This document shows, piece after piece, positions 11,635 through 22,056 of a stretch of 64,000 bases of DNA. The stretch's first letter is position 1, and each line of letters starts with the position of its first letter. A program made the translations under genes and the position numbers. The notes beneath the pieces are model-generated. The model did not search any database. It was not told the DNA's origin and was given only the letters and a program-made list of their open reading frames with translations. This DNA is from Muscardinus avellanarius (lineage: Eukaryota > Chordata > Mammalia > Rodentia > Gliridae), in the NCBI GenBank assembly GCA_963383645.1, contig OY726571.1:83505388-83569387 (forward strand), read 5' to 3'.

Positions 11635-12175
11635 CAGCCTGGTGCTGGCACTGAGCTGCCAGCCCCGCTGTCCTGTCCCTGCTCTAAGACTCTGAGAGTA
11701 GAGGGCCAGGTGGGCAGTGGGCTCTTAGCGTCTACCCACGGCTGGCACCAGCCCATCTGTGACAGGGACAGAGGACATTGTCCCCTTCCCCCTGCCCACC
11801 TGCCCACCTGACCCTGGATTCTGTGGGTGTCTCAGACTCTCCTGTCCTACACCAACTCTGAGGCTTGAGACACTGGGCCTCTTGGACAATTACAGCTGAA
11901 TCTCAAAACTGGGAAGAATTATATTATTAATTATAGCTGCTCGCATTTGCTTCAGTGCAAATTGCTATTGATTTTCCTAATAGAGAAGTTGTTTCAGGCA
12001 ATGCAGGCAGCGTGTTCCGTGCCCAGATGAACGAGGGCCCTGGACTAAGGTGGAGGGAGGGGAGGAGTCCAGGTCAGGGTGCTCTGGGTGGGCAGGGCTG
12101 AGGAAGATGGGAGGAAGGGGGCTGGCTGTGGGTGTGGGCCGCGGGTGACACGGGCTGTCCTGGCTTGTGTTGCAG
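11635..12175 (+). other. SERPINB1 intron 1, remainder
   Basis: Unique sequence between the SINE tail and the exon 2 acceptor. It is GC-rich toward the acceptor. Nothing else identified. Confidence 0.5.
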
Positions 12176-12350
12176 CCTCACCATGGAGCAGCTGAGCACC
12201 GCAAACACCCTCTTCACCTTGGACCTATTCCACGCCCTGAGTGAAAACAACCCCACAGGAAACATCTTCTTCTCCCCCTTCAGCATTTCATCAGCTATGG
12301 GCATGGTCCTTCTAGGGACCAGGGGCGACACTGCCACGCAGCTCAGCAAG
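12176..12350 (+). CDS. SERPINB1: SERPINB1 exon 2 (ATG exon)
   Basis: The acceptor TTGTGTTGCAG ends at 12175. Seven untranslated bases precede the ATG at 12183 in good Kozak context (CTCACCATGG). The exon encodes residues 1-56, ending TQLSK, and leaves a phase-0 junction. The donor is GTCAGC at 12351, a less common but valid form. Confidence 0.96.
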
Positions 12351-15300
12351 GTCAGCAGCCTGTCCCCGCCGTCTCTCTGCCAGCATTGGGTCTGCAATTA
12401 AAAACAAAACAGAACAAAAACAAAAACAAAAACAAAAAAACCCCAGCTATCTAGCTGTGCATGGCGGCGCATGCTTGTCATCCCAATACCTAGGAGGCTG
12501 AGACAGGAGGATCGCAGTCAGCCTCAGCTACTTAGTGAAGCTCTCCGCAACTTAGTGAAGTCCTATTTCAAAATGAAGAATAAAAAAGTAGGGTAAGAGT
12601 GTAGCTCGGAGGTAGAATGCCCCTGGTTCAATCCCAAGCGCCTTCGGTCTCTCACCTTGTGCTTTCAAACCTGTGTCGAACTGTGTTGAGCAAGGCTCCA
12701 CCGTGAGGCCAGACTTTCTGAAAAGGTTCAGGGGCAGCCCAGTTGCCTGCTGGCTTCCAAGTCCGTCCTTAGCTCTTTACTGAGCATTTTGTTTTTTGGG
12801 GATGAGGGAACAGATCCTGCAGCAAGCCCTGTAGGGTGGTGTCTCGTTTCTGGGAGAGAATCTTTGGCAGCTTTCCTGAGAGTCCCACCACCTCCCCCGG
12901 AGTGAGCAGTTTCCAGTTTTTGCTTTGCATGTGATGACCAGCTACTTGCAAATAATGCCTGCGACATAATGTCCCTTTTGAGCATGACAGTCATTACTCT
13001 AATGGGGAGTGCACTACAGAGAAGTTGGTGGGGTTGTCTTTTTAACAGGGACAAGGAAAAATCTAAGCATGCGATACTCTCTGCCCAGGCATCGGCCCTG
13101 GGCCTGGCACAGCCCATCTCTGTGAGCAATGGTGTAGCAGAAGGCCCCGAAGAAGGAGGGGAGCCAGGAGGCCCGGCAGCTTGGGCAGCAGGACCAAGCC
13201 CCTGGCACTGACAGGTCACTCTTCCAGCAAGAGGAGAGGCAGGGGCACCGGCTTCCTTGCCTCCCTTAATGGGCATGGAGGACTTCCGTGCTTACTGTTC
13301 TTTAGTTCTGAAAGGGGAACGCCAGCTTTCTCTAGAAACCGGAAGGAGTGTGAAGTGGAGGATTCCCCAGCACAGCCGCCAGGAAGAAGGCGGTACCTGT
13401 TTCCCAGCAATGTGTAGCCCTGGGCTCCAGTTCAAGAAGTTTCCTGAGTTACAACACTTCTCTATGAGTCACTCTTGATATGGAAGCATTTGAAGGTTTG
13501 GGGGGGGGGATTAAAATGTGCTTTTTAAAAACCACTAATGCTGTAGCTTGCTTCTTGGACAATTCTATGAGCTCATATCTTGAGGTTTTCCAGGGACTTT
13601 AGAATCTCAGCAAAAAATAGTGTTAAGGGTTTTTTCTTTTTCACATTTTTTATTAAAGCAGATGGATCTTAGTGATAGTGCAAACATTGCATATCTCGGT
13701 GAAGAGTGTGGACTTTGGACACTATTTGGCTTTGTTCTTTGTATCGTAAAAGCAAAGAATCAGCCCAGGCCTCGTAACATCGTTCAGGGTCTCTTAATTT
13801 GTATCTGACACATGGGAAATTAAAATTCTTCGAGAAGGTTAAGTTTCAAGAAGTTATTTTTACATAAGTGAGTTATGGAGGCTCACAAGTTAATCGATGC
13901 AAAAGGTCTTAATCTGTAATATCATGTGATCTGGCATAAAGGATGATTCTTATTTTTACTGTTTATTTCTGAGAACTTTTAGTAAAAATGTATTTGATAT
14001 GGAATGTTGAAAATAGGATCATACCACTCAGGATTTTTTTTAGGAGAAAAAGCAGACTAAACATGTAAATATTTAGTGTATTAACCACTTAAATTTGTGG
14101 AACCGCAATTATAATAAAAAGTGACATAAAATCACTTTCTATTGTAATTATTATGTTGCACAAACTCAGAAATGTTGGAATTCCCATTGTTTATTCTCCA
14201 ATGACCAGTTAATAAAGTATTGGGCTGGGCATTATTAATAATTAGGAATAAAAAATAGTCATTTAATTCAATGGAAGCAAACACCAAGGGGTCTCTGGGT
14301 AATTTCCAAACAAATGATTGTAGAAAGAATGTTTTCTCCATTTTAGGCTTTCCATTTTGATTCGGTTGAGGACGTCCATTCAAGATTTCAGAGCCTGAGT
14401 GTGGAAATGAACAAGGCCGGAACTCCCTATATTCTGAAACTTGCTAATAGACTCTATGGAGAGAAAGCCTATAACTTCCTCCCTGTGAGTATCTCGTATT
14501 TCATATTCTAAAGCTCTACTAGAAAGAGCATGCAAGTGTTTTTCCCAGTACAATCAAATGGCAGAAGTCAGTTTTAATATTTATTAACATTCATTAAAAT
14601 AATACAGAATGAAAATGTATGGCAGACAGTGCCCCTGTACCTGATGTGGTGGTTTTGTTGATAGTCTTTACAATGCACAGAGCACTTTGGAATGTTTTCT
14701 TAAAGCAAGTGCGAATCCCCTGATTCACTTCTGAGCACAGTATTTGCTTAGGTATGAAAATGTTCATCCAATGTTTGAAGATAATTGGCAAGCTTACGGG
14801 ATACCCAGAGTATAAGGGTCAGCTGAGCACGACAACAAACACCTGTAATCCCAGGCACTGACAAGGCTGAGGCAGGAGGATGTTTGAGGCCAGCCTGGGT
14901 AATTCAGAAAGACCCTGTATCAAAATAAAAGTAAAAATCAAAATAAAAAGGCTGGAGATGTAACTCAGTTGTAGGGTGCTTGCCTAGCATGTGAGACCCT
15001 GGGTAGAATCCCTGCTGTGGAAACAAAGATATACCTAACTGTGCCCTTGAGAAAGCAAAGAGCAGGGTATGGTGCATACCTGTAATCCCAGGACTCGGAG
15101 GCTGAGACAGGAGGATCATAGGTTCGCATCCAGCCTCAGCTACTTAGTGAGGCCCTCAGCAACTTAGTGAGACCTTGTTTAAAAATAAAGAATAAGCCAG
15201 GTGTGGTGGCGCACGCTTTTAATCCCCGCGCTTAGGAGGCGGAGACAGGAGGATCACACAGGTTCAAAGCCAGCTTCAGCTACTTAGTGAGGCTTTCAGC

Positions 15301-16376
15301 AACTTAGTGAGATCCTGTTTCCAAATAAAATATAAAAAATGTCTGAGAGTATAGCCTGGAGGTAGAAAGCCTCTGGGTTCCACCCCCAGCACCACAAAAA
15401 ATAAAAATAAAAATAAAGAATAAAAAATTGGGTTGGGGGTGTAGCTCAGAGGCAGAATGGCTCTGGGTTCATTCCCCGTTACTGCATAAAAAAAAAAAAA
15501 AAGAAAGAAAGAAAAAGGTGGAAAGAAAGAATGTGGAAATCTCCTGAGTTCAATCCTCATTAAAAAAAAGGAAAGAAAAAAGAAAGAAAGTAAAGAAACA
15601 AAAAGGTTAAGAGGGGTCTATGCATCTAGCTAGTGGAAGAATACTCACCTTGCATGCCTAAGGCCCTGGATTCCATCCCCAGCACTGCAAAACAAATGAA
15701 CAAGAAGTTAATAAATGTTATCTATGATTTTTTTTTTAAAGCATAAGGGAGCCGGGCGTGGTGGCGCACGCTTGTAATCCCCGCGCTTGGGAGGCAGAGA
15801 CAGGAGGATCGCGCAGGTTCAAAGCCAGCCCCGTGCGCTGGCTTAGGAGACCCTGTTTCCAAATAAAAATGTAAAAATAGGTCTGGGAGTGTAGCCCAGA
15901 GGTAGAAGGGCTTCCAGGAACCCCAGTACCACCAAAAAAAAAATAAATAAAAAAATAAAAATAAAAATAAATAAAAAGCATAAGGGTATCCGGGCGTGGT
16001 GATACACGTTTGTAATCCTAGTACTTGAGAGGCTGAGACAGGAAGATCTAGGTTACTTACTGAGGCCCTCAAAACTTAGTGTGAGCCGGGCGTGGTGGCG
16101 CACGCTTGTAATCCCCGTGCTTGGGAGGTGGAGACAGGAGGATCGCGCTGGTTCGGAGCAAGCCTCGCTGGCTTAAGAGACCCTGTTTCCAAATTAAAAA
16201 AAATATATAAAATAGGTCTGGGAGTGTAGCCCAGAGGTAGAAGGGCTTCCAGGAACCCCAGTACCACCAAAAAAAAAAAAATAGTGTGATCCTGTTTCAA
16301 AATAAAGAATGGAAAATCGGACTGGTGGTGTAGCTTGGAGGTAGAATGCAGCTGGGTTCAAACCTCATCACCACAC

Positions 16377-16421
<45 letters not shown>

Positions 16422-18656
16422 TAAGATTTAAAATTTAAAACTTCTGGGTTAAAATATAGTCTTTCCATTAATTTCTCCTCCACCCCCCCCAACAGGAGTT
16501 CTTGGCTTCCACGCAGAAGATGTACGGTGCTGACTTGGCCAGTGTGGATTTCCAGAATGCCTCTGAGGAAGCCAGGAAGGAAATTAACCAGTGGGTCAAA
16601 GGTCAGACAGAAGGTGAGAGACTGGGCCGCGTGGCTCTGTTAGCTCTAGGTACTGTACCAAACCTGACATAACCATCTTTTTTTTTTTTTTCGGGTCTGG
16701 GGGTGGAACCCAGGGGCATTCGACCTCTGAGCCACACCTCCTGCCCTATTTTTTATTCTTTATTTTGAAACCAGGTCGCACTGAGTTGCAGAGGGCCTCA
16801 CTAATTAGCTGAGGCTGTCTGCAAACCACGATCCTCCGGTCTCAGCCTCCCGAATGCTGGGGTTACAAGAGTGCACCACCACGCCCGGTTAAGATAACCA
16901 TCTTATAGAGAGAAAAGAAAAGAAATGTTTGCTGTGGTCACAGCCTTGCAGGTTTCCACTGGTGGCCAATGGGTCCTGTGGCTTCGGGCCTGTGGCCACA
17001 CAGTGCATCCTGGTGGAGAGTCTGTGACCTCCCACCTCTCCGTGGTTTCACCACCCCCTCCCAATCTCAACAGGGGCTGGGGACCAAGCCTTCAACACGG
17101 GCCGTACCATGGCAGAATCACTGCGTCCTCTTTCCTCTCTCTCCTGTTACCTCCCCAGCCCTGACCTATACACACTTTCCTCCAGAGGCTGCTCCCTGAG
17201 CGTGTGACGTTTCCAGTGCCCACTGGCTGGACGGCGCCTGGGTGTCAGGAATCCAGCCAAGGAGACATGCAGCCATGATTTAACCAAAGAGCTAGATACC
17301 TTCTTACCCTAAGCTCCCTAAACCATATCTTAGAGTTAAAACCAACTTTGAATGTAGAATAAAGGAATGAAAGTGCCGGCCCCTAATTTTCTAATACCCA
17401 GACAGAAAGAAGCAGAAGATGGAACTTCCTGGAATACATAAACAGTATTCACAGTCTGCTCTGGTCATGAATATCTTGGCCAACATGTAGTGCAGTGAAT
17501 CAGGCGGGGTGGGTGGGGCCTGTGATAGAAAATCGGGACTCACTTTATTACATTTCTCTCCAACGCAGTCACTGTGTGTGAGTCAGCGCACCCAGAGATC
17601 GCCTGTCTGTATTAGAGGACTCGTCCTTGGGCAGCGCTGTGATCATGGGCAGGCCTGCTTGCTGTGGAGTAATTGTTCTAGCTCTTGGATATTTGTTAAA
17701 ATCTTTGTGTGTGAAAGGCTTTTGAGTGAAGTTGGCAGATTTGAAGAAGTGATTTATGAGTGGCCCAAACCATTTTTGTGATAATTTTTTTTTTCTGTAA
17801 AGTATAACCATTCATCTTAGTCCAGGAAAAGATAATTGTGTTTTGTTTTTTGGGTTTTTTTTTTTTTTTGGTTTTAGCTTTTGAGAACATATGACTTGTT
17901 TTAATGACTTTTAAAACAAATTTTACTCTTGAGGTACTGGTAATGGAACCTAGGGCCTCATGCATGCTGGTTATACGTTCACCCCTGAATAATACCTCCA
18001 ACCCCCACATTTGACCGCTTTTAAAGTGTTGACTTTGTTTTTAAAATGTTGGTTTGTGTATCATCCTGGTCTGCTTCACAAATTGGTTTATTTAAAGTGG
18101 AACTACCCCAGTCTGGTTTTCTTAACACCATGTTACAAGAAAATGAACTAGAACGTATGCATTTGAATTACATCTCAGTGCTAATAAATCGTCGGTTCAA
18201 ATTTAGAATGCCAATATGGAGCTTTCAAAAAGATTACTTCTCCGTACAGGGAAAATTCCAGAACTGTTGGCGTCAGGTACGGTTGATGACATGACTAAAC
18301 TCGTGCTCGTGAATGCCATCTACTTCAAGGGACTCTGGGAGGAGAAATTCATGAAGACATCCACAACTGATGCACCATTCAGACTGAACAAGGTAAAGTG
18401 ATTAAATGACCAAAGTATTCTTTTTTGTAAGTTTATTTATTTATTTTAATTTTTTGCGGTACTGGGGATTAAACTTAGGAGCACTCTACCTCTAAGCTAC
18501 ACCACCATCCCTATTTTTTATTCTTTATTTTTAAATAGGGTATCACTAAGTTATGGCAGCCTGACCAAGTAGCTGAGGCTAGCCATGAACCTGTGATCCT
18601 CCTGTCTCAGCCTCCCAAGTACTGGGATCACACTCTATCACTCATGGCTATATTTA

Positions 18657-18711
<55 letters not shown>

Positions 18712-21700
18712 GGGGAATTGAAAATTGAACTCAGGACATTTTACCTCCAAGTTAAACAACCGGCCGTTTTCTTTTTTTTTTTTTTTTTTTTTTGGTGGTA
18801 CTGGGGAAACCCTTCTACCTCCGGGCTACACTCCAAGACCTATTTTATACTTTTTGTTTGGAAACAGGGTCTCCTAAGCCAGTGCGGCTGGCTTTGAACC
18901 TGCGCGATCCTCCTGTCTCCACCTCCTAAGCGCGGGGATTACAAGCGTGCGCCAACACGCCCAGCCCTTTTCATTTTTTATTTTGAAACAGGGTCTTGCT
19001 AGGTTGCTCAGTCTCACGAAATTGCTGAGACTGGGCTTGAACTTGAGATCCTCCTCCTGTCAGTCTCCCAAGTGTGTTGGAATTTCAGGCCTATACCATC
19101 AGCCCTGATTGTTTGTTTGTTTGTTTATGCTGGAAATTGAACCCAGGGCCTTCTTCCTACTTTGCATGCACGCTTACCACTAAGATACACCCAACTCCCC
19201 AAATTACCCTTTGCTCTAAAAGACCATAGAGAATAATTTGAGTGATTTTTCTTATTTGTTCAGAAAGACACAAAAACAGTGAAGATGATGGTTCAGAAGA
19301 AATATTTTCCATATGGCTACATCCGGGACCTCAAGTGCCAGGTGCTAGAGCTGCCTTACCAAGGCCGGGAGCTCAGCATGATCATTCTGCTGCCAGATGA
19401 CATCCAGGACGAGTCCACAGGTCTGAAGCAGGTAACTGCTTCTCTCTGTTCATGGTTTCGTGTGTCCTTTGGCTATCTTAATCCTTTGCGTTGTTAGATC
19501 TGTGCTCACTGCCATTACCTGAACATTTCTTCTCAATGCTCTGCCATTCCTTGTCAGTAGAGCAACCAGCATTAACTACTTGGAAACCCTACATTTACTT
19601 TATTATTGTTGCTGAGGTTGTTGTTATTTTGCAGTGCTGGGGATCAAAGCCAGGGCCCTGTGCATGGCAGGCAGGTGCTATAGCCCTGAGCAGCCTCCCT
19701 GGTCCAGAATCCCCAAGTTCACACTTTCACGATGCCCAGCTGCTTTCAGTGAACAGTTGTGATGGGGAAGATGTAAAGATTTATACTAAATGTAAACGTT
19801 TCAGATTTATACCACGTGGCGGCAACTCCTGAAAATTCTCTTGAGTTAACTTTAGAGGAAAGTATTGTAAGATGATGATTGTTTTACAGAGGCAAGAGGT
19901 ATCAAACTCTAAAGCATGTTAGTCTACAGCTTTACTTTGTTATTACACTGTTTATTTTCTCCATAACTTATATGGATCATGAATTGAATTTCAAATTGGT
20001 TCATGACAGAACAAGATTCCTACGCCAGGTTAGCTTGAACTAATATGCCCTTTACGTCACGTCCACCTTGGGTATAACTTAAAGGCCGGGGCATCTCTTG
20101 ACAAGGTTAGAAACAGGTAAAATTGTCACGGTCAGTTTCCTCCAGTGACTCTCGCCTGCTGTGTGGTTCTCTATCGCTCCTTCCCAGCCCAACTTGCCAT
20201 CAAGGAGGATGTAGTGTTAGCCATTTGCATGTACATCTCAGTGTGTTCAGTCAGTGCATTCCTCCTTTTACTTGTGTTTTTGTGTTAGTCTCTTCTCTGA
20301 TGGCAAAGTGAAAGTCTTATGAGAGGAATTATAAGATAAGTGGAACGATGGTTCAGTTCTAATCCAACAGCAACAGTAATAGTAGCAATGTTAATTCCTC
20401 CTGACATTTACATGGTGTTTGTTATATTCCAAGCACTTCCTATGTGCCAAACACTTATGTTCACAATCATGCTCTAAGGTATGTGCAATTTTTATCTCCA
20501 TTTTAAATGAGGAACAAGATCTGGTACATTACCTTTCTTCATAAAGTTATTAGGGATTTTCTCAGTTGAGGTTTACAGACTTACCATAGGTTCAGTGGGT
20601 TTCAGAATACATAGAAGAAAATATATAGACTCATCGTGGCCTGTGACAGTGATCCAGTGTGGTAGGGGTTTATTAAATCCTAGGTGGATGGAGGGATGGA
20701 TACGATAGGATAAGAGAATGAATGAATGGATGGATGGGAGAAAAGGTGGATAGATGGATGGATGTCACAGTGAACTAGTGTGGTAGAGGTTTAATGGGTC
20801 CTGAATGAGTGTTGGATGGGATGATGAATGGATACATTTGGAGGAAGGAGGGAGGGATGGCTGTATGAGGGATAGATAAGATGGAGGAGGGATGGAGGGT
20901 ACAGGGATGGAAGGGTGGATAGGATAGGACTGGATAAAATAGGAGGGAGGGAGGGAGGGAGGGAAGTCACAGTGATCCAGTGTGGTACAAATTTACTATG
21001 TCTTGAATGGATAAAGGGATGGGTGCATGGATGAATGCATGGAGGGATGGATGGGAGGATAGATAGATACAATATGATGTGGGAGAGAGTGGAGGATATG
21101 GGATGGATGGACATGATAGAAGGATGACATGTGTGAATGAATGTATGAATGCAGGGATGGATGGATAGATGGATGAGTGGGTGGGTAAGTGGATAGGAGG
21201 GTAGTGGATAGATGATGAGCCTGATGACCAAAGATCCTGTTCTTAGATCCTTGAGCACTTAAAACATAGCTCTGTTCTGTTTCACCAACTGCCAGACAGG
21301 AATGATATCCTCCAACTGGAGTCTGTTTTGGCACAAACTATGAAGACAGCCTACTAGCAACTGTTATTGTGAGGTCATTCATTTAAAATAGTGCTTTGTT
21401 AGTTACATAAAATTGATTTCGCCTTTTTTTTTTATTGCCTTATTCTAATTCCAGATCGAGAAACAGCTGACTTTGGAGAAGCTGCGTGAGTGGACCCACC
21501 CCAGGAACCTGAGGAGGACTGAGATCAATGTCAGTTTGCCCAGGTTCAAACTGGAAGACAGCTACATCCTCAACTCCGACCTGGCCCGCCTGGGTGTGCA
21601 GGATCTCTTTAACAGCAGCAAGGCAGACCTGTCGGGCATGTCTGGAGCCAGGGATCTTTTTATATCGAAAGTTGTCCACAAGTCCTTCGTGGAGGTGAAT

Positions 21701-21859
21701 GAAGAGGGCACAGAGGCAGCGGCTGCCACCGCTGGAGTTGTCGCCTACTGCATGTTGATGGATGAGCAATACTTCACAGCCGACCACCCATTCCTTTTCT
21801 TTATTCGGCACAACCCCACAGCTAACATCCTGTTCTTTGGCAGATTTGCTTCTCCTTAG
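12183..21859 (+). CDS. SERPINB1: SERPINB1, leukocyte elastase inhibitor (complete, 6 coding exons)
   Basis: Spliced CDS: join(12183..12350, 14347..14484, 16496..16613, 18250..18392, 19264..19431, 21455..21859). It encodes 379 residues, the same length as human SERPINB1. All introns are GT-AG and the reading frame closes exactly across every junction. Clade B serpins are cytosolic or nuclear and have no cleaved signal peptide, which fits the start [11 protein letters not shown]. Visible serpin hallmarks are the NAIYFKG motif (163-169), SLPRFKLE (272-279), a reactive-centre hinge with Gly330-Thr331 (P15-P14) followed by AAAATAG, and the C-terminal signature [10 protein letters not shown]. The P1 residue is Cys344, as in the human protein, with Tyr343 at P2. 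The known role is suicide inhibition of neutrophil elastase, cathepsin G and proteinase 3 in neutrophils and monocytes. The gene appears intact, with no stop or frameshift. Paralogues SERPINB6 and SERPINB9 are less likely because of the near-identity to human SERPINB1 over all exons. Confidence 0.97.
12404..12642 (+). mobile_element. (CAAAA)n tract and A-type MEN SINE in intron 2
   Basis: A CAAAA-rich run (12404-12440) precedes a SINE (12452-12642) that starts 'ctgtgcatggcggcgcatgc' and ends 'ctggttcaatcccaagcgcc'. Confidence 0.8.
12643..14346 (+). other. SERPINB1 intron 2, remainder
   Basis: Unique sequence with a G9-10 run at 13500-13509. The 182-codon ORF at 12728-13276 (-) has no recognisable domain and lies antisense inside the intron. 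Confidence 0.5.
14347..14484 (+). CDS. SERPINB1: SERPINB1 exon 3
   Basis: The acceptor is CTCCATTTTAG and the donor GTGAGT. The exon is 138 nt and encodes residues 57-102 (starts [14 protein letters not shown], ends KAYNFLP). Both junctions are phase 0. It covers the region around helices C and D, including the LANRLYGEK motif shared by clade B serpins. Confidence 0.96.
14485..14820 (+). other. SERPINB1 intron 3, 5' part
   Basis: Unique AT-rich sequence after the exon 3 donor, before the SINE cluster. Confidence 0.45.
14821..15019 (+). mobile_element. Older MEN-like SINE with full-length ID arm
   Basis: The B1-like arm 'cacctgtaatcccaggcact' is followed by an ID arm that keeps 'gcttgcctagcatgtgagac', a segment lost from most copies here. 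This suggests an ancestral dimer. Confidence 0.75.
15061..15487 (+). mobile_element. Nested pair of MEN SINEs in intron 3
   Basis: The outer A-type copy (15061-15192 and 15410-15487) is split by an inner copy (about 15196-15409) flanked by the direct repeat AAAATAAAGAATAA (15182-15195 and 15410-15423). The inner copy has B-type wording at its ends but keeps the central block, so it is intermediate between the types. Confidence 0.82.
15751..15974 (+). mobile_element. B-type MEN SINE with 12-bp target-site duplication
   Basis: 'gccgggcgtggtggcgcacg' to 'ggaaccccagtaccacc' plus an A-rich tail. A perfect AAAGCATAAGGG duplication flanks it (15738-15749 and 15975-15986). Confidence 0.92.
15988..16419 (+). 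mobile_element. Nested pair: B-type inside A-type SINE, then (CA)20
   Basis: The inner B-type copy (16085-16281) is bounded by TAGTGTGA (16077-16084 and 16282-16289). The outer copy resumes at 16290 and ends near 16375. A (CA)n run (16379-16419) follows, 77 bp before exon 4. Confidence 0.85.
16496..16613 (+). CDS. SERPINB1: SERPINB1 exon 4
   Basis: The acceptor follows a C-rich tract (CCACCCCCCCCAACAG) and the donor is GTGAGA. The exon is 118 nt, encodes residues 103-141 plus one base of codon 142, and contains [11 protein letters not shown], a conserved serpin segment. Because it is not a multiple of three, skipping it would shift the frame. It lies between oppositely oriented SINEs (see findings). 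Confidence 0.96.
16692..16889 (-). mobile_element. A-type MEN SINE in intron 4
   Basis: 'gtctgggggtggaacccagg' to 'gcaccaccacgcccgg', minus orientation, 79 bp after the exon 4 donor. Confidence 0.88.
16890..17930 (+). other. SERPINB1 intron 4, middle part
   Basis: Mostly unique sequence with poly-T runs near 17785 and 17855-17870. No recognised element. Confidence 0.45.
17931..18005 (-). mobile_element. ID-like monomer in intron 4
   Basis: 'gaggtactggtaatggaacc' through 'gcatgctggttatacgttca', the reverse complement of an ID arm. Diverged. Confidence 0.65.
18250..18392 (+). CDS. SERPINB1: SERPINB1 exon 5
   Basis: The acceptor is CTTCTCCGTACAG and the donor GTAAAG. The 143 nt complete codon 142 and encode through residue 189 (ends FRLNK). 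The exon contains the serpin NAIYFKG motif followed by LWEEKF, where human has NWKDKF. Confidence 0.96.
18455..18650 (-). mobile_element. A-type MEN SINE in intron 5
   Basis: 'gcggtactggggattaaact' to 'ctcagcctcccaagtactgg'. The terminal piece is degraded. Confidence 0.8.
18659..18708. repeat. (TG)n microsatellite, about 24 units
   Basis: Perfect dinucleotide run in SERPINB1 intron 5, likely polymorphic in length. Confidence 0.95.
18709..19105 (-). mobile_element. Nested pair: B-type inside A-type SINE in intron 5
   Basis: The outer ID arm (18709-18765) and outer B1-like arm (18966-19105) are separated by an inner B-type copy (about 18772-18965), which begins with a T-run and 'ggtggtactgggga'. 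Confidence 0.82.
19125..19200 (-). mobile_element. ID-like monomer before exon 6
   Basis: 'atgctggaaattgaacccag' to 'ttaccactaagatacaccca', ending 63 bp before exon 6. Confidence 0.7.
19264..19431 (+). CDS. SERPINB1: SERPINB1 exon 6
   Basis: The acceptor is TTATTTGTTCAG and the donor GTAACT. The 168 nt encode residues 190-245, with [13 protein letters not shown] and [11 protein letters not shown], part of beta-sheets B and C in the serpin fold. Both junctions are phase 0. Confidence 0.96.
19628..19706 (-). mobile_element. ID-like monomer in intron 6
   Basis: 'cagtgctggggatcaaagcc' and 'gcatggcaggcaggtgctat', the reverse complement of an ID arm. Confidence 0.65.
19707..20369 (+). other. SERPINB1 intron 6, unique part
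   Basis: No recognisable element. AT-rich and non-coding. Confidence 0.45.
20370..20560 (+). mobile_element. MIR SINE fragment
   Basis: Recalled MIR core features: 'cacttcctatgtgccaaaca', 'tttttatctccattttaaat', 'gaggaacaagatctgg'. An old mammal-wide SINE. Confidence 0.65.
20640..21190. repeat. (GGAT)n-rich minisatellite with a conserved spacer
   Basis: GGAT/GAAT repeats are interspersed with three copies of a spacer CACAGTGATCCAGTGTGGTA-like sequence, at 20647, 20766 and 20968. The spacing is irregular (about 120 and 200 bp). It lies in SERPINB1 intron 6, upstream of the reactive-loop exon. The minus-strand ORFs rich in His, Pro and Ser are products of the repeat. Confidence 0.85.
21455..21859 (+). 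CDS. SERPINB1: SERPINB1 exon 7 (terminal coding exon, reactive centre loop)
   Basis: The acceptor is ATTCTAATTCCAG. The exon encodes residues 246-379 and the TAG stop (21857-21859). It carries the hinge ([12 protein letters not shown], 328-339), the reactive bond region VVAYC-M with P1 Cys344, and the C-terminus GRFASP (human GRFSSP). The alanine-rich hinge marks an inhibitory serpin, because it can insert into beta-sheet A. Confidence 0.97.
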   Translation: MEKQLTLEKLREWTHPRNLRRTEINVSLPRFKLEDSYILNSDLARLGVQDLFNSSKADLSGMSGARDLFISKVVHKSFVEVNEEGTEAAAATAGVVAYCMLMDEQYFTADHPFLFFIRHNPTANILFFGRFASP

Positions 21860-22056
21860 GAGAAGGAGACTTTGTGAATGCCATTTCAAGCTTAGACTTT
21901 ATCAGCTACCTGTGGTTTTAACGGTGACAGTTTTCACTTTTCTATACCAATGAAACTACTATGTACAATCAAATCTAATTTCTTTTATAAGACCAGACCT
22001 TTTGGCTTTTTATATCCATAAGTTTTAGCATGTGTTTTTTAAATAATTATTTTAAT

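Noticed and set aside
12728..13276. 182-codon antisense ORF in SERPINB1 intron 2
   Set aside because: No family resemblance and several other overlapping frames of similar length. It probably reflects GC-rich composition.
20791..21334. 155- and 112-codon minus-strand ORFs rich in His, Ser and Pro
   Set aside because: Reverse frames of the GGAT minisatellite within a SERPINB1 intron.
21440..21889. 149-codon minus-strand ORF over SERPINB1 exon 7
   Set aside because: It is the antisense shadow of the serpin coding exon.
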